Source of the DNA: Treponema parvum
GTDB lineage: Bacteria > Spirochaetota > Spirochaetia > Treponematales > Treponemataceae
Reading direction: 5' to 3'
Length of the DNA stretch: 64,000 nt
Assembly (NCBI RefSeq): GCF_017893945.1
Contig: NZ_CP054257.1
Location: 1,860,001-1,924,000 of the forward strand
The notes below the pieces were generated by a model. The model worked only from the letters and a program-made list of their open reading frames with translations. It had not been told where the DNA came from and did not search any database. Positions 54,977-64,000 of this stretch are shown one piece after another. Numbering within the stretch: position 1 is the first letter of the stretch; every line of letters starts with the position of its first letter. The translations under genes and the position numbers were made by a program.

Positions 54977-56641
54977 CTATTTTAATACGAACCACTCAAT
55001 CGGAGCTTTTTCGATGTAGGTTTCAAACGCGGCAAAAACCTGAGCGGCGCTTACTTCATTGATCACGGAAGGCCTTCGGGTGTAAGCTTCAGGTAAAGAT
55101 AAATATTCCCATGACCTTACCAGACAAAAAAGCTCTCTTTCGCTGCTTTCGCCTGCTCTCACGCTCTGAAAAACAAAATCGCGCTTATATTGGAAAAGAA
55201 TTCTTTCAAGATCGGCTGCGGAAGGAAATGAAGTTTTCAAGCTGTTTACGGTTTCCATAACAGTCTCGGCGTCCTTTGCTCCGTAGACTGAAATTATTCC
55301 CGCCTGCGTTTTTCCCGGAAGCAAAGCGCACCCCGCCGAACGCGCGGCGTTTCCTACGCCCAAAAGCGAACGGCGTAACATATTATTAAAAACCATGACA
55401 CAAAGCGCAAACGCAGGATAATCTTCAGATGAAAAAACGGGGGCCGCAAAAACGCCTGCCAAAAGTTTTTCATCGCCGCCCAAAGACATGACGCCTGCAA
55501 TGTCCCTATCTGAGTGCAAAGCAGGATCTGTACCGGCATTTTTATCTGAGGGCGGATCATCGGGCAAAAAAGCGTCAAGTTCCGTATTCGTTTCTTCTAA
55601 AAAGCCGGCTCTATCGAATATCTTTGCGCCTGCGGCAATGTTCAAAGAAGTAAGAGCGGCCGGCAGGGGAGAGGTTTTTGAATGCGGGGTTTCACGGTCT
55701 TGAGGTTTCAAAGAAGCCGACGCGTCAGGCAAAGACGAACTTTCCGAACGCGGATTTTTACGATCATACACTTCCGAAAAAGGCGCGCCGCCGAACTTCT
55801 CAGCGGCAGATTCTAAATGCCGCAAATTTCCCAAAGATTTTTCCAATTCCGAAGTCAATAAAGCGGCTTGCTTCTCGTCAAAATTTCCCGTTGCGATAAT
55901 TTTAAGCCGCGCCGGATCTTTCATAGCGGAATACCGGGCGTTGACGTCATTCAATTTTATGTTTTTTAAAGAATCGCAAGTCGGATCAGGTGAAAGCTCA
56001 TACGGCGTTCCGGCAAAAATCTCTTTACGGACGGCTTGCATAAACCGTTCGGGCAAAAACCGCCTTGCGTTTGTTTTTTTATATTCCCGTTTAAAATCGG
56101 ACAATTTTTCTTCGGTAAAGGATGTGTCCGAAAATGAAGTTAAAAAAGCCGATTTTGCAGTTTCAAAATACTTTTTTTCAGAGGAAAACCCGAAAAGCGA
56201 ATAGTCCGGCGTACATTCCATAAACGGCCGCATTATATCCGTTTTCAGGGCTTCTCCTTCCGCGCTTTTTATGAGATCTTCCGCATTCGATAGGACAAGC
56301 GAAAATACGATTCTGTCCGTTCCCGCCGTAGAGTGAGATTGAAGTGAAGTTCCGCCTTCAATTAAAAGCGCAAATGCAAAACCGGCTCTGTCGCCGATTC
56401 CTTCTTTTATGACGACTGGAATTCCGTTTGAAAGATTTTCTTTAAAAAATCTCCCTTCGCGCATTTTGAATTTCGGATCGCTTCGAACGTCTTTTATGTC
56501 CGGTTTTGCCGACGCGCAAGAACCGAATGCGAAAAGCGCCAAAAGCGAAAAGCAAAAAGCAAAAAGCGGCGCGGCAGCTTTAACCCCTCCAAGCTTAAAA
56601 TATAGGGCGGAGAATCTTCGATGATGACGGCGATAAGACAT
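54977..56641 (-). CDS. M16-like peptidase homologue, lipoprotein, probably inactive
   Basis: A 554-residue protein with a lipoprotein-type signal (FAFGSC, Cys near 42). The body follows the M16 (insulinase) fold: FFKENLSNGIPVVIKEG, then the position that normally holds HxxEH reads AGTDRIVFSLVL, so zinc ligands are missing. An insertion of about 100 residues (near 285-385) is Ser/Pro/Asp-rich with an internal near-repeat. Inactive M16 partners usually pair with an active protease; none is nearby. It starts 6 bases after copZ without a Shine-Dalgarno, so it may be carried on the copper transcript. Confidence 0.65.
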   Translation of the reverse strand: MSYRRHHRRFSALYFKLGGVKAAAPLFAFCFSLLALFAFGSCASAKPDIKDVRSDPKFKMREGRFFKENLSNGIPVVIKEGIGDRAGFAFALLIEGGTSLQSHSTAGTDRIVFSLVLSNAEDLIKSAEGEALKTDIMRPFMECTPDYSLFGFSSEKKYFETAKSAFLTSFSDTSFTEEKLSDFKREYKKTNARRFLPERFMQAVRKEIFAGTPYELSPDPTCDSLKNIKLNDVNARYSAMKDPARLKIIATGNFDEKQAALLTSELEKSLGNLRHLESAAEKFGGAPFSEVYDRKNPRSESSSLPDASASLKPQDRETPHSKTSPLPAALTSLNIAAGAKIFDRAGFLEETNTELDAFLPDDPPSDKNAGTDPALHSDRDIAGVMSLGGDEKLLAGVFAAPVFSSEDYPAFALCVMVFNNMLRRSLLGVGNAARSAGCALLPGKTQAGIISVYGAKDAETVMETVNSLKTSFPSAADLERILFQYKRDFVFQSVRAGESSERELFCLVRSWEYLSLPEAYTRRPSVINEVSAAQVFAAFETYIEKAPIEWFVLK

Positions 56642-56647
56642 TACAGG

Positions 56648-56839
56648 TTATTTTAAACTTGCAGAAAAACCTATGGCATCAAGAACGGAACAGGCTTTTT
56701 CAACAAAACTATCGGCGACGTCTACCGTCTTTGTTGAAAGATCTACGGCTTTGTGTTCTATGCCTGCACTGTCAAGCGCCTTTGTTATATTTGCGACGCA
56801 TTTTTCACAGCGCATATCCGGAACCGATAATGTTTTCAT
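56648..56839 (-). CDS. copZ: Copper chaperone, heavy-metal-associated domain
   Basis: A 63-residue HMA-fold protein with the metal site MRCEKC (residues 8-13). The ATG at 56839 is set by AGGAGG 4 bases upstream; an in-frame start 8 codons earlier is less likely. It should carry Cu(I) in the cytoplasm to CopA and CsoR, whose genes precede it on the same strand. The metal motif is MxCxxC as in CopZ. Confidence 0.85.
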   Translation of the reverse strand: MKTLSVPDMRCEKCVANITKALDSAGIEHKAVDLSTKTVDVADSFVEKACSVLDAIGFSASLK

Positions 56840-56883
56840 ACTTCCTCCTGTAAAATTAAACATCCGTGCGCACTCTGCGCAAT

Positions 56884-57222
56884 CTACTTTATAAACTTAT
56901 ACATCGTATTTATGAGCTCATCAACGGCCGAATCGTCTCCCGAACGCACGCTTTCGGCGACGCAGGAACGGACATGCCTGTCTATTATTTCATGCGAAAA
57001 ACTCTTTAGCGCCGACTGCACTGCCGACGTTTGTATCAAAATGTCTACGCAGTAGCTGTCCTTCTCGATCATGCGTGAAATTCCGCTTATCTGTCCGGCG
57101 ATCCTGTTAAGGCGGGAAACAAGAAGTTTTTTCGTTTTTTCAGAGCGGATCGTCTTTTTTTTACCCGACGCTTCGGTAACGGTTCGCTGAGACTCGGTGC
57201 AGCAATTCATTTTATCATTCAT
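56884..57222 (-). CDS. csoR: Copper-sensing repressor CsoR
   Basis: A 112-residue all-helical repressor of the CsoR/RcnR family. The body starts RLNRIAGQISGISRMIE and has the Cys-His-Cys copper site: Cys in DSYCVDIL, His and Cys in DRHVRSCV. An N-terminal 30-residue extension contains an extra CC pair (residues 7-8). It lies 9 bases after copA and before copZ. The operator with TATACCCT arms upstream of copA is its expected target, giving copper-dependent derepression. Confidence 0.9.
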   Translation of the reverse strand: MNDKMNCCTESQRTVTEASGKKKTIRSEKTKKLLVSRLNRIAGQISGISRMIEKDSYCVDILIQTSAVQSALKSFSHEIIDRHVRSCVAESVRSGDDSAVDELINTMYKFIK

Positions 57223-57231
57223 GAGCGCACC

Positions 57232-59706
57232 TTACAGTCTTTTGGTTTTTAGACGAAGCGCGTTTAAAACCACGCACACGCTGCTTAACGACATCGCAAG
57301 CCCGCCGAACATAGGCGTTAAAAGAATACCGAACGCGGGGAACAATGCTCCCGCGGCTATGGGTATCCCTACGACATTGTAGCAGAATGCCCAAAACAGA
57401 TTTTCTTTAATGTTCGCAATTGTCATGCAGCTCAGCCTGATGGCGCGCGGAACATCCGAAAGAGAATTTCTCATAAGCACTATGTCGCCGCTTTCAACGG
57501 CAACGTCGCTGCCCGCCCCTATAGCCGCGCCGACGTCCGCCTGTACTAAAGCGGGAGCGTCGTTTATTCCGTCGCCGACCATCATCACCTTTGCGCCTTC
57601 TTTTTGCAGCTCTTCAATGATGCGCGCCTTATCCTGCGGTAAAACTTCGGAAATTACCTTATCGGCGTTTATCTGTGAACCTATGTAATCGGCGGCTTTT
57701 TTGTTATCGCCCGTCAAAAGAATAACACGGATTCCTTCTTTTTTGAGACGTCTTATAGCTTCGGCGGAATCGCTTTTAACCGTGTCCGCGACGGCGGCAA
57801 AACCCAAGACAAGGTTACTCTCGGCAACATAAACAATAGATTTGCCTTGTTCGCCGCATTCGGAGGCTTTTTTTTCAAAAGCGCTGACGTCGATGTTGTT
57901 TTCGGCCATAAACGCCGCGTTTCCGGCAAAAATATTTTTTTTGCCTAAAAGGGCCCTTACGCCGCGTCCGGGAATATTTTGTAAATCCGTGATATTTTCA
58001 TCGGCGCCGCCGCTTGCTGAAGGCGCAGTTGAAACATTATCGGCCTCGCCGCGCAGCCCATCTTCAGACGCGCTGGAAATCCCCACGCCGCGCGCACCGC
58101 CAGCGTCGATGCCGCATGTGCTTTTTTCGCCACAGTTTTTTTCCGCCGCAAAAGTTTTTGCCGCATCGATCAAGGCTTCCGCGATAGGATGAACGGAAGT
58201 TTTTTCCAAGTCGGCCGCCAATTTTAAAAGCCGCTCTTTTTCTTCTTCCGTGCCGGAAGCCGTTATGACTTCGGTTACAACAGGCTTACCTTCGGTAACG
58301 GTACCCGTTTTATCCAAAACGACAGTGTCTATAAGATGCGTCGTCTCAAGAGCTTCGCCGCTTCGTATCAGAATTCCGTTTAAAGCGCCGAGTCCCGTGC
58401 CTACCATTATGGCCGTGGGAGTCGCCAAGCCGAGCGCGCACGGGCACGCGATCACAAGGATGCTCGTCATCACCCTGAGCACAAATCCGGCCGAAATATT
58501 CCAGCCGGACGGAAGCTGAATTATGCCGCCCGCTCCCAAAATGCCTATGACTGTCCATAAAAGCGACGCCGATAGAGCTATCCCTATCACAAGAGGAACA
58601 AAAACTCCTGCAACCCTGTCAGCAAGGCGCGATATAGGAGCTTTTTTTCCCTGCGCTTCCTCCACGAACGCTATTATCTTGCTCAATACGGTATCGCCTC
58701 CGGTCTTAGTCACCCGAACGGTCAAAAGACCGTTTCCGTTAAGGCTTCCGCCAATGACCGGGTCTCCCGATTTTTTTTCAATCGGCATGGACTCGCCGGT
58801 CAGCATGGATTCATCCGCGCTGCTTAACCCGCTTTCGACAATACCGTCCAAAGGAATTTTTTCACCGGCGCGGACAGAAAGAATCATTCCCGGTAAAATC
58901 GCTTCCACCGGAGTTTCAAGCACGGAACCGTCCGGCTGAATCACAAGCGCCGTATCGGGTACGAGTTCCACCAAACTTTTTATAGCTTCTTTTGTTTTTT
59001 CTTTGCTGCGTCCCTCAAGAAATTTTCCTATGGAAACAAACGCAATGACCACAGCCGCCGATTCGTAAAACAGGGAATGAACGATGTGGGAATTATCTTC
59101 GATTAGAAAGGTAAGAATGAGGCTGTATATAAAAGCGACGTAGCTTCCTATGGCAACCAGAGTGTCCATGTCGGGATTGCCGTGGAACAAGGCTTTAAAA
59201 CCGCGAAAGTAGAACCTTCGCCCCAGGTACATTATCGGGAGCGCAAGAAGAAATTCGAGCAAGGCAAAATTTACCGGATGTGTGTGCATGCTGAAAATAT
59301 CCGGCAGAGGCGCGGCAGGCGTCAGCATGCTGCCCATAGAAACGTATAAAAGGATTGCAGCAAAAAAAAGCGAAACCGCAAGGCTTATTTTTTGGTCTTT
59401 AAGCTCCTTCAAAGCCTTTTTTTCTTCTTCGTCCCTAGCTTTTTTACGCGACGCTGCAGCCTTATCGCCTGCAGTATTGTAAGAATCGTTTTTATAAGGC
59501 TTACAGCCGAAGCCTGCATTTTTTACTTTTTCTATTATCAGTTCGGGCGTGACCGAAGACGGTTCGTATTCGACGCTCATTTTATTGGTCGCCAGATTGA
59601 CGTCGCTTCTGATCATACCGGGAAGTTTACGCGTTACGCGCTCGACAGCTGCGGAACAAGCGGCGCAAGACATTCCTTCGATTTCATAAATTTCTTTTAC
59701 GCTCAT
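57232..59706 (-). CDS. copA: Copper-exporting P1B-type ATPase
   Basis: An 824-residue Cu(I) exporter. One N-terminal HMA domain ([11 protein letters not shown]) is followed by eight membrane helices, the TGES loop ([12 protein letters not shown]), the ion-binding [11 protein letters not shown], phosphorylation [10 protein letters not shown], the HP locus SVHPIAEAL, and the hinge [10 protein letters not shown]. The nucleotide domain carries an unusual insertion of about 50 residues between the HP motif and GRGVRAL, rich in Gly/Ala/Ser with two Cys. The ATG at 59706 has AGAGG upstream and lies just below the CsoR operator; the longer frame runs through that operator. Confidence 0.93.
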   Translation of the reverse strand: MSVKEIYEIEGMSCAACSAAVERVTRKLPGMIRSDVNLATNKMSVEYEPSSVTPELIIEKVKNAGFGCKPYKNDSYNTAGDKAAASRKKARDEEEKKALKELKDQKISLAVSLFFAAILLYVSMGSMLTPAAPLPDIFSMHTHPVNFALLEFLLALPIMYLGRRFYFRGFKALFHGNPDMDTLVAIGSYVAFIYSLILTFLIEDNSHIVHSLFYESAAVVIAFVSIGKFLEGRSKEKTKEAIKSLVELVPDTALVIQPDGSVLETPVEAILPGMILSVRAGEKIPLDGIVESGLSSADESMLTGESMPIEKKSGDPVIGGSLNGNGLLTVRVTKTGGDTVLSKIIAFVEEAQGKKAPISRLADRVAGVFVPLVIGIALSASLLWTVIGILGAGGIIQLPSGWNISAGFVLRVMTSILVIACPCALGLATPTAIMVGTGLGALNGILIRSGEALETTHLIDTVVLDKTGTVTEGKPVVTEVITASGTEEEKERLLKLAADLEKTSVHPIAEALIDAAKTFAAEKNCGEKSTCGIDAGGARGVGISSASEDGLRGEADNVSTAPSASGGADENITDLQNIPGRGVRALLGKKNIFAGNAAFMAENNIDVSAFEKKASECGEQGKSIVYVAESNLVLGFAAVADTVKSDSAEAIRRLKKEGIRVILLTGDNKKAADYIGSQINADKVISEVLPQDKARIIEELQKEGAKVMMVGDGINDAPALVQADVGAAIGAGSDVAVESGDIVLMRNSLSDVPRAIRLSCMTIANIKENLFWAFCYNVVGIPIAAGALFPAFGILLTPMFGGLAMSLSSVCVVLNALRLKTKRL

Positions 59707-59715
59707 GCGGCACCT

Positions 59716-59742
59716 CTTATATACCCTGACAGGGTATATAAG
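59716..59742. promoter_or_regulatory. CsoR operator
   Basis: Perfect inverted repeat with 12-base arms: CTTATATACCCT, centre GAC, and its inverse complement. TACCC/GGGTA half-sites are those of CsoR operators. It covers the predicted start site, 1 base below the -10 region of the copA promoter and 9 bases above the copA ATG. Confidence 0.85.
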
Positions 59743-59743
59743 C

Positions 59744-59772
59744 AATATAGGTACGCGCCAGAAAAATGTCAA
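59744..59772 (-). promoter_or_regulatory. copA promoter
   Basis: TTGACA (59772-59767), 17 bases, TATATT (59749-59744), immediately followed by the CsoR operator. Confidence 0.8.
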
Positions 59773-59850
59773 GCGCACGGCAACTTAGTGCGGCAACTTG
59801 ACAATCGCCGCGCTTACAACAGCCGCAAAGTGCGCGCAAAGCAGTATGAA

Positions 59851-59880
59851 TAGGAATTGTACAAAAATGCACAATTCCTA
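59851..59880. terminator. Perfect 10-bp stem after the transporter operon
   Basis: TAGGAATTGT, a 10-base loop and the exact inverse complement lie just below the end of the ABC ATPase gene at 59887 (minus strand). There is no T-run, so termination is uncertain. Confidence 0.45.
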
Positions 59881-59886
59881 CGGATC

Positions 59887-61341
59887 TCAGTTTCCGGTAA
59901 ACTGACCGACCAGTTCCGGGAAATCGAAACTTTTTTCTACAAAGTAGCGAAGATCAAAATCCTCGTGCGTAACGATTACCAAAATCGTCGCGTGGACGGC
60001 AAGGTATTCTGAAATCGCCTGCATTACTTTAAGGCGGGTTTCAAAGTCTATATGCGCGAACGGCTCGTCAAGAAGCAAAATATCGGGTTTTGCCGTAAGA
60101 GCGCGCGCAATATCCATACGCTTCATCTCTCCGGACGACAGCTGATACGGATGCTCGTCAAGGTTTGCGCTCGTAAGCCCAACCTTTTCCAAGTTTTTCT
60201 CAAGCTCTTCGATCGTGCCGCCCTGACTTTCCGCAGAAATTTGTTTAAATGAATCGCGGATACTCAAATCGGGAAAAAACGAAAAGCGGGAATCCTGCTG
60301 TACGACCGTCATGCGGCGGCGGAAAGGCTTAAACGCCTTAGGATCCCTTCCCGTTTCCTTAGGTTTTAAAGCGACCAAATCGGAGTCTTCCATGAGAATT
60401 TGTCCCTTCGTGCTGTCAAGCAGACGGAGGATCGCCTTGATCGTCGTGGACTTTCCGCAGCCCGAAGGCCCTGTGAGCCCGTAAACGGTAGATCGCTCGA
60501 ACTTTAGGTTCAGCCCTTTGAACGCCGTAAACGTGCGCTCGCCGAAAATACCGCGCTTAAAATAAGTTTGCGACACGTCTTTAAGCTCGATCGCCGTTCC
60601 CGACGCGCCTTTTTTAGCTTCGGGTTTTTCGTAGCCTTCCATTTCGGGAAGCTGATCCATCTGTCTTATGACGCCGTCCTGAAGCATAAAAGCCTTGTCC
60701 AGAGTAAGACGCTTTATAAAGTCAAGATCATGGCTTACCATGAGGAAGGTCTTATCCTTAGGCGCAAGAATTTCGTTGTTCAAAAAAGTCACAAAGTGCT
60801 TTCTGAGGTTTCGGTCAAGGTTTACGGTCGGCTCGTCCAAGAGAATTAAGTTGCCCTTCCGCGACAAAAGAATCATAAGCGTGATGCGCTGCATTTCGCC
60901 GCCTGAAATTTCATCGGGATAGAGGCGCGCAAAGGCTTCAAAATCGAGCGAAAAATACTTTTTAAGCCGCTCTACGATGACCGTCCTTTGTCCCGGCGCA
61001 AGCAAGGCGAGATTTTGATCGAGCGTAAGGGCGGGGTTCATAACCTGTGCTGTTTCCGCCGGTACGAACATAAGCCCCGACTGCGCGATCTGCGCCCACG
61101 CGTTAAAATCAAGCTTGCGTCCGTCATAAGCGAGAATGTCGTTTACCTTCATGCTTCCCCCAAACGTAAAAATCTTCGTGGAAAGAATTCCGGCTATGGA
61201 CTTCAAAAACACGGATTTGCCCGTGCCCGTCGGCCCCATGATGACGGAGGACGAATTAGGTTCCAGAGAAAAACTGCAATCTTTGAGGAGTTCACGTTTG
61301 TCAAGATGTATGGAAAAATTATTAAGCGAAACGGGCGTCAT
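59887..61341 (-). CDS. Dipeptide-type ABC transporter ATPase, DppD-DppF fusion
   Basis: A 484-residue protein with two nucleotide-binding domains that most peptide transporters encode separately. Domain 1: Walker A GPTGTGKS, signature ISGGEMQR, Walker B LILLDEPT. Domain 2 (from about 255): GPSGCGKST, LSSGEMKR, LLLDEPF. Both sites look competent. Each half is shorter than a usual DppD or DppF and the zinc/iron-binding C-terminal tail is absent. The start overlaps the upstream permease gene by 4 bases. It powers peptide or nickel uptake. Confidence 0.88.
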   Translation of the reverse strand: MTPVSLNNFSIHLDKRELLKDCSFSLEPNSSSVIMGPTGTGKSVFLKSIAGILSTKIFTFGGSMKVNDILAYDGRKLDFNAWAQIAQSGLMFVPAETAQVMNPALTLDQNLALLAPGQRTVIVERLKKYFSLDFEAFARLYPDEISGGEMQRITLMILLSRKGNLILLDEPTVNLDRNLRKHFVTFLNNEILAPKDKTFLMVSHDLDFIKRLTLDKAFMLQDGVIRQMDQLPEMEGYEKPEAKKGASGTAIELKDVSQTYFKRGIFGERTFTAFKGLNLKFERSTVYGLTGPSGCGKSTTIKAILRLLDSTKGQILMEDSDLVALKPKETGRDPKAFKPFRRRMTVVQQDSRFSFFPDLSIRDSFKQISAESQGGTIEELEKNLEKVGLTSANLDEHPYQLSSGEMKRMDIARALTAKPDILLLDEPFAHIDFETRLKVMQAISEYLAVHATILVIVTHEDFDLRYFVEKSFDFPELVGQFTGN

Positions 61342-62144
61342 GAGTTTCCTCCTCTGTCTTCATTCAATACGATCAAAAACGCAACGCTTATCGCTATAAG
61401 CATGATCGACGGAAGCCAAAACAGAATCGGGTCTCCGCCTTCAAACAAAGCGTCTCTGTGCGCGGCTATCAGCGCGCCGGGGCTCAAGTGAGCGGGCGTA
61501 CCGTAGCTCCCGAAACCCAACTGAATGATAAAACCGAACGAACAATCCAGAACAAGCGTTTTAAGCAAAATGCCCGCCGCCACACGGCGGAACGTGCTGC
61601 GCATCAGATCGGTGCCCATAAGAATTGCAAGAATGCGCATTTTAGGAAATCCGTAAGAACGGAACGACAGGCTGTACTTTCTGTTATACAAATCGATGAG
61701 CGGAATGGCGATACTCCGCACGGCCTCAGGCAGCGTCGTTACCGTCGCAGCCAGCACGAATACGGTAAGCGACATAACCGTCGAAGCCGCGCTCGTGTGC
61801 CGCGCAAGGTAACCGGATACCGGCGCATAGCAAAAAAGCGCCACAAGGATGGCCGGAATAGATTCCACCGCGTTGAGGATGTTCGCAAACGTCCTTCCTA
61901 CGCGCATACTCAATACGCTCAGATAGCCGAGTATAAAACTTAAGAGCATCGCAAACAGCAAAGTCGCCGTAAGCGAAATCGAAAGTTCCTGAAACGATGA
62001 AAAAAATGAAGCTAAAAACCCGGATTCGACAATCCGCGCCGGCACGATTTTTGCAAAGTATTCCGACGGTAGCCATGAAAAGGCCAAAGGTGACACTAAA
62101 AGAATTATGCAGACAATTTTAAGAATATTAAATAGCTTTTTCAT
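61338..62144 (-). CDS. ABC transporter permease, DppC-like
   Basis: A 268-residue inner-membrane permease with about six hydrophobic segments. The cytoplasmic coupling region corresponds to the EAA loop (near 150-170, NRKYSLSFRSYGFPKMRILA), which is degenerate compared with classical DppC. It overlaps the upstream permease gene by 17 bases and the ATPase gene by 4. It forms the channel together with 62128-63012. Confidence 0.82.
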   Translation of the reverse strand: MKKLFNILKIVCIILLVSPLAFSWLPSEYFAKIVPARIVESGFLASFFSSFQELSISLTATLLFAMLLSFILGYLSVLSMRVGRTFANILNAVESIPAILVALFCYAPVSGYLARHTSAASTVMSLTVFVLAATVTTLPEAVRSIAIPLIDLYNRKYSLSFRSYGFPKMRILAILMGTDLMRSTFRRVAAGILLKTLVLDCSFGFIIQLGFGSYGTPAHLSPGALIAAHRDALFEGGDPILFWLPSIMLIAISVAFLIVLNEDRGGNS

Positions 62145-63012
62145 ACCACCTCGGATAAATCAGGAATAGAATAGTCTTTACTAAAAACGCCACCACCGCA
62201 TTCACGCACAAAAGAATAAACACCGAAGCCACAAGCAAATCTGTGTTTGTTGCAAGCAGAGCGTCGAGCAGCGTGCTGCCGAGTCCCGGAAACGAGAACA
62301 CGATTTCCGCGATCGTCACTCCGCCGATAATAGCCGGAACCTTACCCGCAAGATACGGAATAAAGCGCGGCAGACTGGATGAAAAAAGATAGCCGGAATA
62401 CGTATTCGGCATCGGGAAAAAGCGCCCCAGACTGTGACCCAGCGTCGAAAACACGATTGCGTGCGTCGAATTGACCTGCCTGAGCATATCGGTTTTAAGA
62501 AAGTTGGTAGCATCCCACGAAAGCCCGCCTAAAACTACGGTTATAAACGCGATGATGATGAGCGGAGCGTTGCTCCCGAAAACGTTGGCTAAAACCCAAA
62601 AACCGATAAACAGCGGCACCGCCGCAAGGACGGATATGACCAAATTCATAAATTTGCCGAAGCGTTCCGCTCCGACATATTCATGGTGTTCGGCCATGTA
62701 CTGTCCGGTTACGGCGTAAGCAGATCCTGCAAGGGCAATTACGGCCAAAATACACAGCGAAAACAGCGTCAGCGGTAAGGTGACGGCCGCTCCCGATGCG
62801 ATAATCTGGCCGGAACTGAAGCCCGGGTGCACGATGGAAAAGTCTTCCGAACCCGAAATAAGCAACAAAAAGGAACGCGCCGCTTCAGCGTAGCTTTCAG
62901 CCGGAGCGCCGATCGAAAGCAAATAAAACGCCGAAAGCAGCAGGGTTCCCGCTACGGCAAATATAATGCCGTGCAGGATAAATTCCCTAAGTAAAAAGCG
63001 GAAAAAACGCAT
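62128..63012 (-). CDS. ABC transporter permease, DppB-like
   Basis: A 294-residue permease with about six membrane segments. The GGVTIAEIVFSFPGLGSTLLDAL motif near the C-terminus is typical of DppB/OppB. It starts 8 bases after the binding-protein gene. All four transporter genes run on the minus strand with overlaps or tiny gaps, so they are one operon entered from beyond the window. Confidence 0.87.
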   Translation of the reverse strand: MRFFRFLLREFILHGIIFAVAGTLLLSAFYLLSIGAPAESYAEAARSFLLLISGSEDFSIVHPGFSSGQIIASGAAVTLPLTLFSLCILAVIALAGSAYAVTGQYMAEHHEYVGAERFGKFMNLVISVLAAVPLFIGFWVLANVFGSNAPLIIIAFITVVLGGLSWDATNFLKTDMLRQVNSTHAIVFSTLGHSLGRFFPMPNTYSGYLFSSSLPRFIPYLAGKVPAIIGGVTIAEIVFSFPGLGSTLLDALLATNTDLLVASVFILLCVNAVVAFLVKTILFLIYPRWYEKAI

Positions 63013-63020
63013 GGCACTTC

Positions 63021-64000
63021 CTATTTGAGCTTCCAGTTTTCAACTGAAAGGAACGGATTGTCGGTTGCGATCGCAACGTTTTCCAAACCGCGGGAATACA
63101 CGTCTTTTTCCAAAGAACATAAAAACAATGCGGGTGAAAGCTCGCAAATGCGTTTGTCTATCTGGAGGGTAAGATCGATCCAATTTGAAGTGACAATTTC
63201 TTTTTCCCATGCGTCAAAGAGCGAATTCAATTTGCTGTCGGCCACGCCGGTAATGTTTTTTTCGCCGTTTGAGCGGTACCAGTCGCCCAAACTCGAATAC
63301 AGGTTGTCAAAACCTTCGCAGTAAATAAGCGCAAGTTCGTACGATTTTTCAGTATTAACCATGCGGGAAAAAACTCTATCGCCGGTTCTTTTTGCTTCAA
63401 CATTCAAGCCGATCGCCGCAAGCTGACTAACGATACCGTTAGCCATTTTATCGCCGAATTCGCCCATAGAATCGGGATACAGAAGAATCGCATTCTGACC
63501 GGCAACTCCGCCCGAAGAAGCGAGAAGTTTAGCCTTTTGAATATTGTACGGGATATTGTTGGGCATAGGACGATTTACATATTCCGGAATATTGGCCGAA
63601 AACAGGTTCGACGGGAAAGGCCCGTAATTCAAAATAACGCCCGTATCCCTGTCGGTGATCGACGGAATAAGAGACGGTCTGTCCAAAGCCATAGCCATAG
63701 CCTCGCGCCCTTCGGCATTCGGAAACAGTTTTGTGTTTATGGCAACTTGATAAAACGCATACGGAATGTATGAATTCACGTCGACGTTCGGAATTTTTTC
63801 GACTTCGGCCCTGTCCATCGGGTTCGTTTCAAGAATCAAATTTACGCGGCCCTGACGCATTTCGTTTATGCGGATAAGCGGGTCTATAACGCGTTTCATA
63901 ACAAGACTTGTCGTCTGCGGCGTATTTTTAAAATACATACCGTTAGCTTCAAAAGTAAGCCATTTTCCGATTTCCCACGTCGCAAGTTTAAACGGACCCG
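63021..64000 (-). CDS. Peptide ABC transporter substrate-binding protein, 5' partial
   Basis: The frame is open to the right edge (GPFKLATWEIGKWLTFEANG precedes the first internal Met), so the N-terminus and signal peptide lie outside the window. The visible 325 residues are the C-terminal part of a family 5 (DppA/OppA) binding protein: VMKRVIDPLIRINEMRQGRV, YQVAINTKLFPN, and late lobe-I strands. It delivers peptides or similar solutes to the downstream permeases. Confidence 0.88.
   Translation of the reverse strand, partial: GPFKLATWEIGKWLTFEANGMYFKNTPQTTSLVMKRVIDPLIRINEMRQGRVNLILETNPMDRAEVEKIPNVDVNSYIPYAFYQVAINTKLFPNAEGREAMAMALDRPSLIPSITDRDTGVILNYGPFPSNLFSANIPEYVNRPMPNNIPYNIQKAKLLASSGGVAGQNAILLYPDSMGEFGDKMANGIVSQLAAIGLNVEAKRTGDRVFSRMVNTEKSYELALIYCEGFDNLYSSLGDWYRSNGEKNITGVADSKLNSLFDAWEKEIVTSNWIDLTLQIDKRICELSPALFLCSLEKDVYSRGLENVAIATDNPFLSVENWKLK

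Noticed and set aside
59707..59778. Longer copA frame beginning at 59778
   Set aside because: It would translate the promoter and CsoR operator; the ATG at 59706 has a ribosome-binding site and begins directly before the metal-binding domain.
1..64000. CRISPR array, prophage or insertion sequence
   Set aside because: No regularly spaced repeats, phage structural genes, transposases or terminal inverted repeats of IS type were seen.

Overview
The window reads as a spirochaete chromosome, most likely Treponema or a close relative. The evidence is the paired TIGR03546/TIGR03545 proteins at the left edge, a class I (archaeal-type) lysyl-tRNA synthetase, a TmpC/PnrA-like purine-nucleoside lipoprotein with its ABC transporter, a FliS/FlgN flagellar pair, and a CoaE with a GKN P-loop. 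Leucine and citramalate-pathway enzymes suggest a gut or free-living species rather than a minimal pathogen. Genus is an inference; no rRNA lies in the window.

Layout. 1-7.9 kb: TIGR03546/03545 pair, a PfkB kinase, tRNA-Leu(UAA), kdgK, then cimA and leuB on the minus strand. 7.9-22.1 kb: a visibly AT-rich accessory island. It holds a coupled two-gene module (small membrane protein plus soluble protein) sharing an Asn-rich motif; a tight five-gene minus-strand operon with a PLD/SNF2-type helicase, a DUF4391 protein, a PrrC/RloC-like ATPase with a zinc-hook-like CxxC and a candidate anticodon-nuclease triad, and type III Mod and Res; and a DUF4143 ATPase. 22.1-24.8 kb: tRNA-Asp and tRNA-Pro separated by a terminator, a toxin-antitoxin pair whose RelE-like toxin is frameshifted, a DUF2249 protein and an HD hydrolase. 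24.9-28.5 kb: a solute-binding lipoprotein paired with a chemoreceptor. 28.5-33.2 kb: thioredoxin-reductase/AhpF-like protein with AhpC, then leuA behind a leucine leader peptide and attenuator. 33.2-37.5 kb: ftsH, fliS-flgN behind a sigma-28 promoter, and a HAD phosphatase. 37.8-44.2 kb: polA, coaE, a SPOR protein and a possible outer-membrane protein. 44.2-49.8 kb: nagB and a PnrABCD-like nucleoside transporter. 49.9-54.8 kb: lysS, a SPOR lipid/wall-associated protein, a LapA-like protein and gltX. 55-59.8 kb: an M16-like lipoprotein and a copper module (copZ, csoR, copA) under a near-perfect CsoR operator. 59.9-64 kb: a dipeptide-type ABC transporter running off the right edge.

Cross-cutting themes. 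Several genes (kdgK, ftsH, polA, the PnrA-like lipoprotein, the leu leader peptide) have no Shine-Dalgarno, and a -35/-10 pair with 17-base spacing ends exactly 6 bases before the ATG, pointing to leaderless mRNAs. Several housekeeping proteins (Pol I, CopA, the thioredoxin reductase, CoaE, the M16 lipoprotein) carry low-complexity Ala/Ser/Gly/Pro insertions or extensions. The most promising place for an undescribed system is the 8.0-20.5 kb island.
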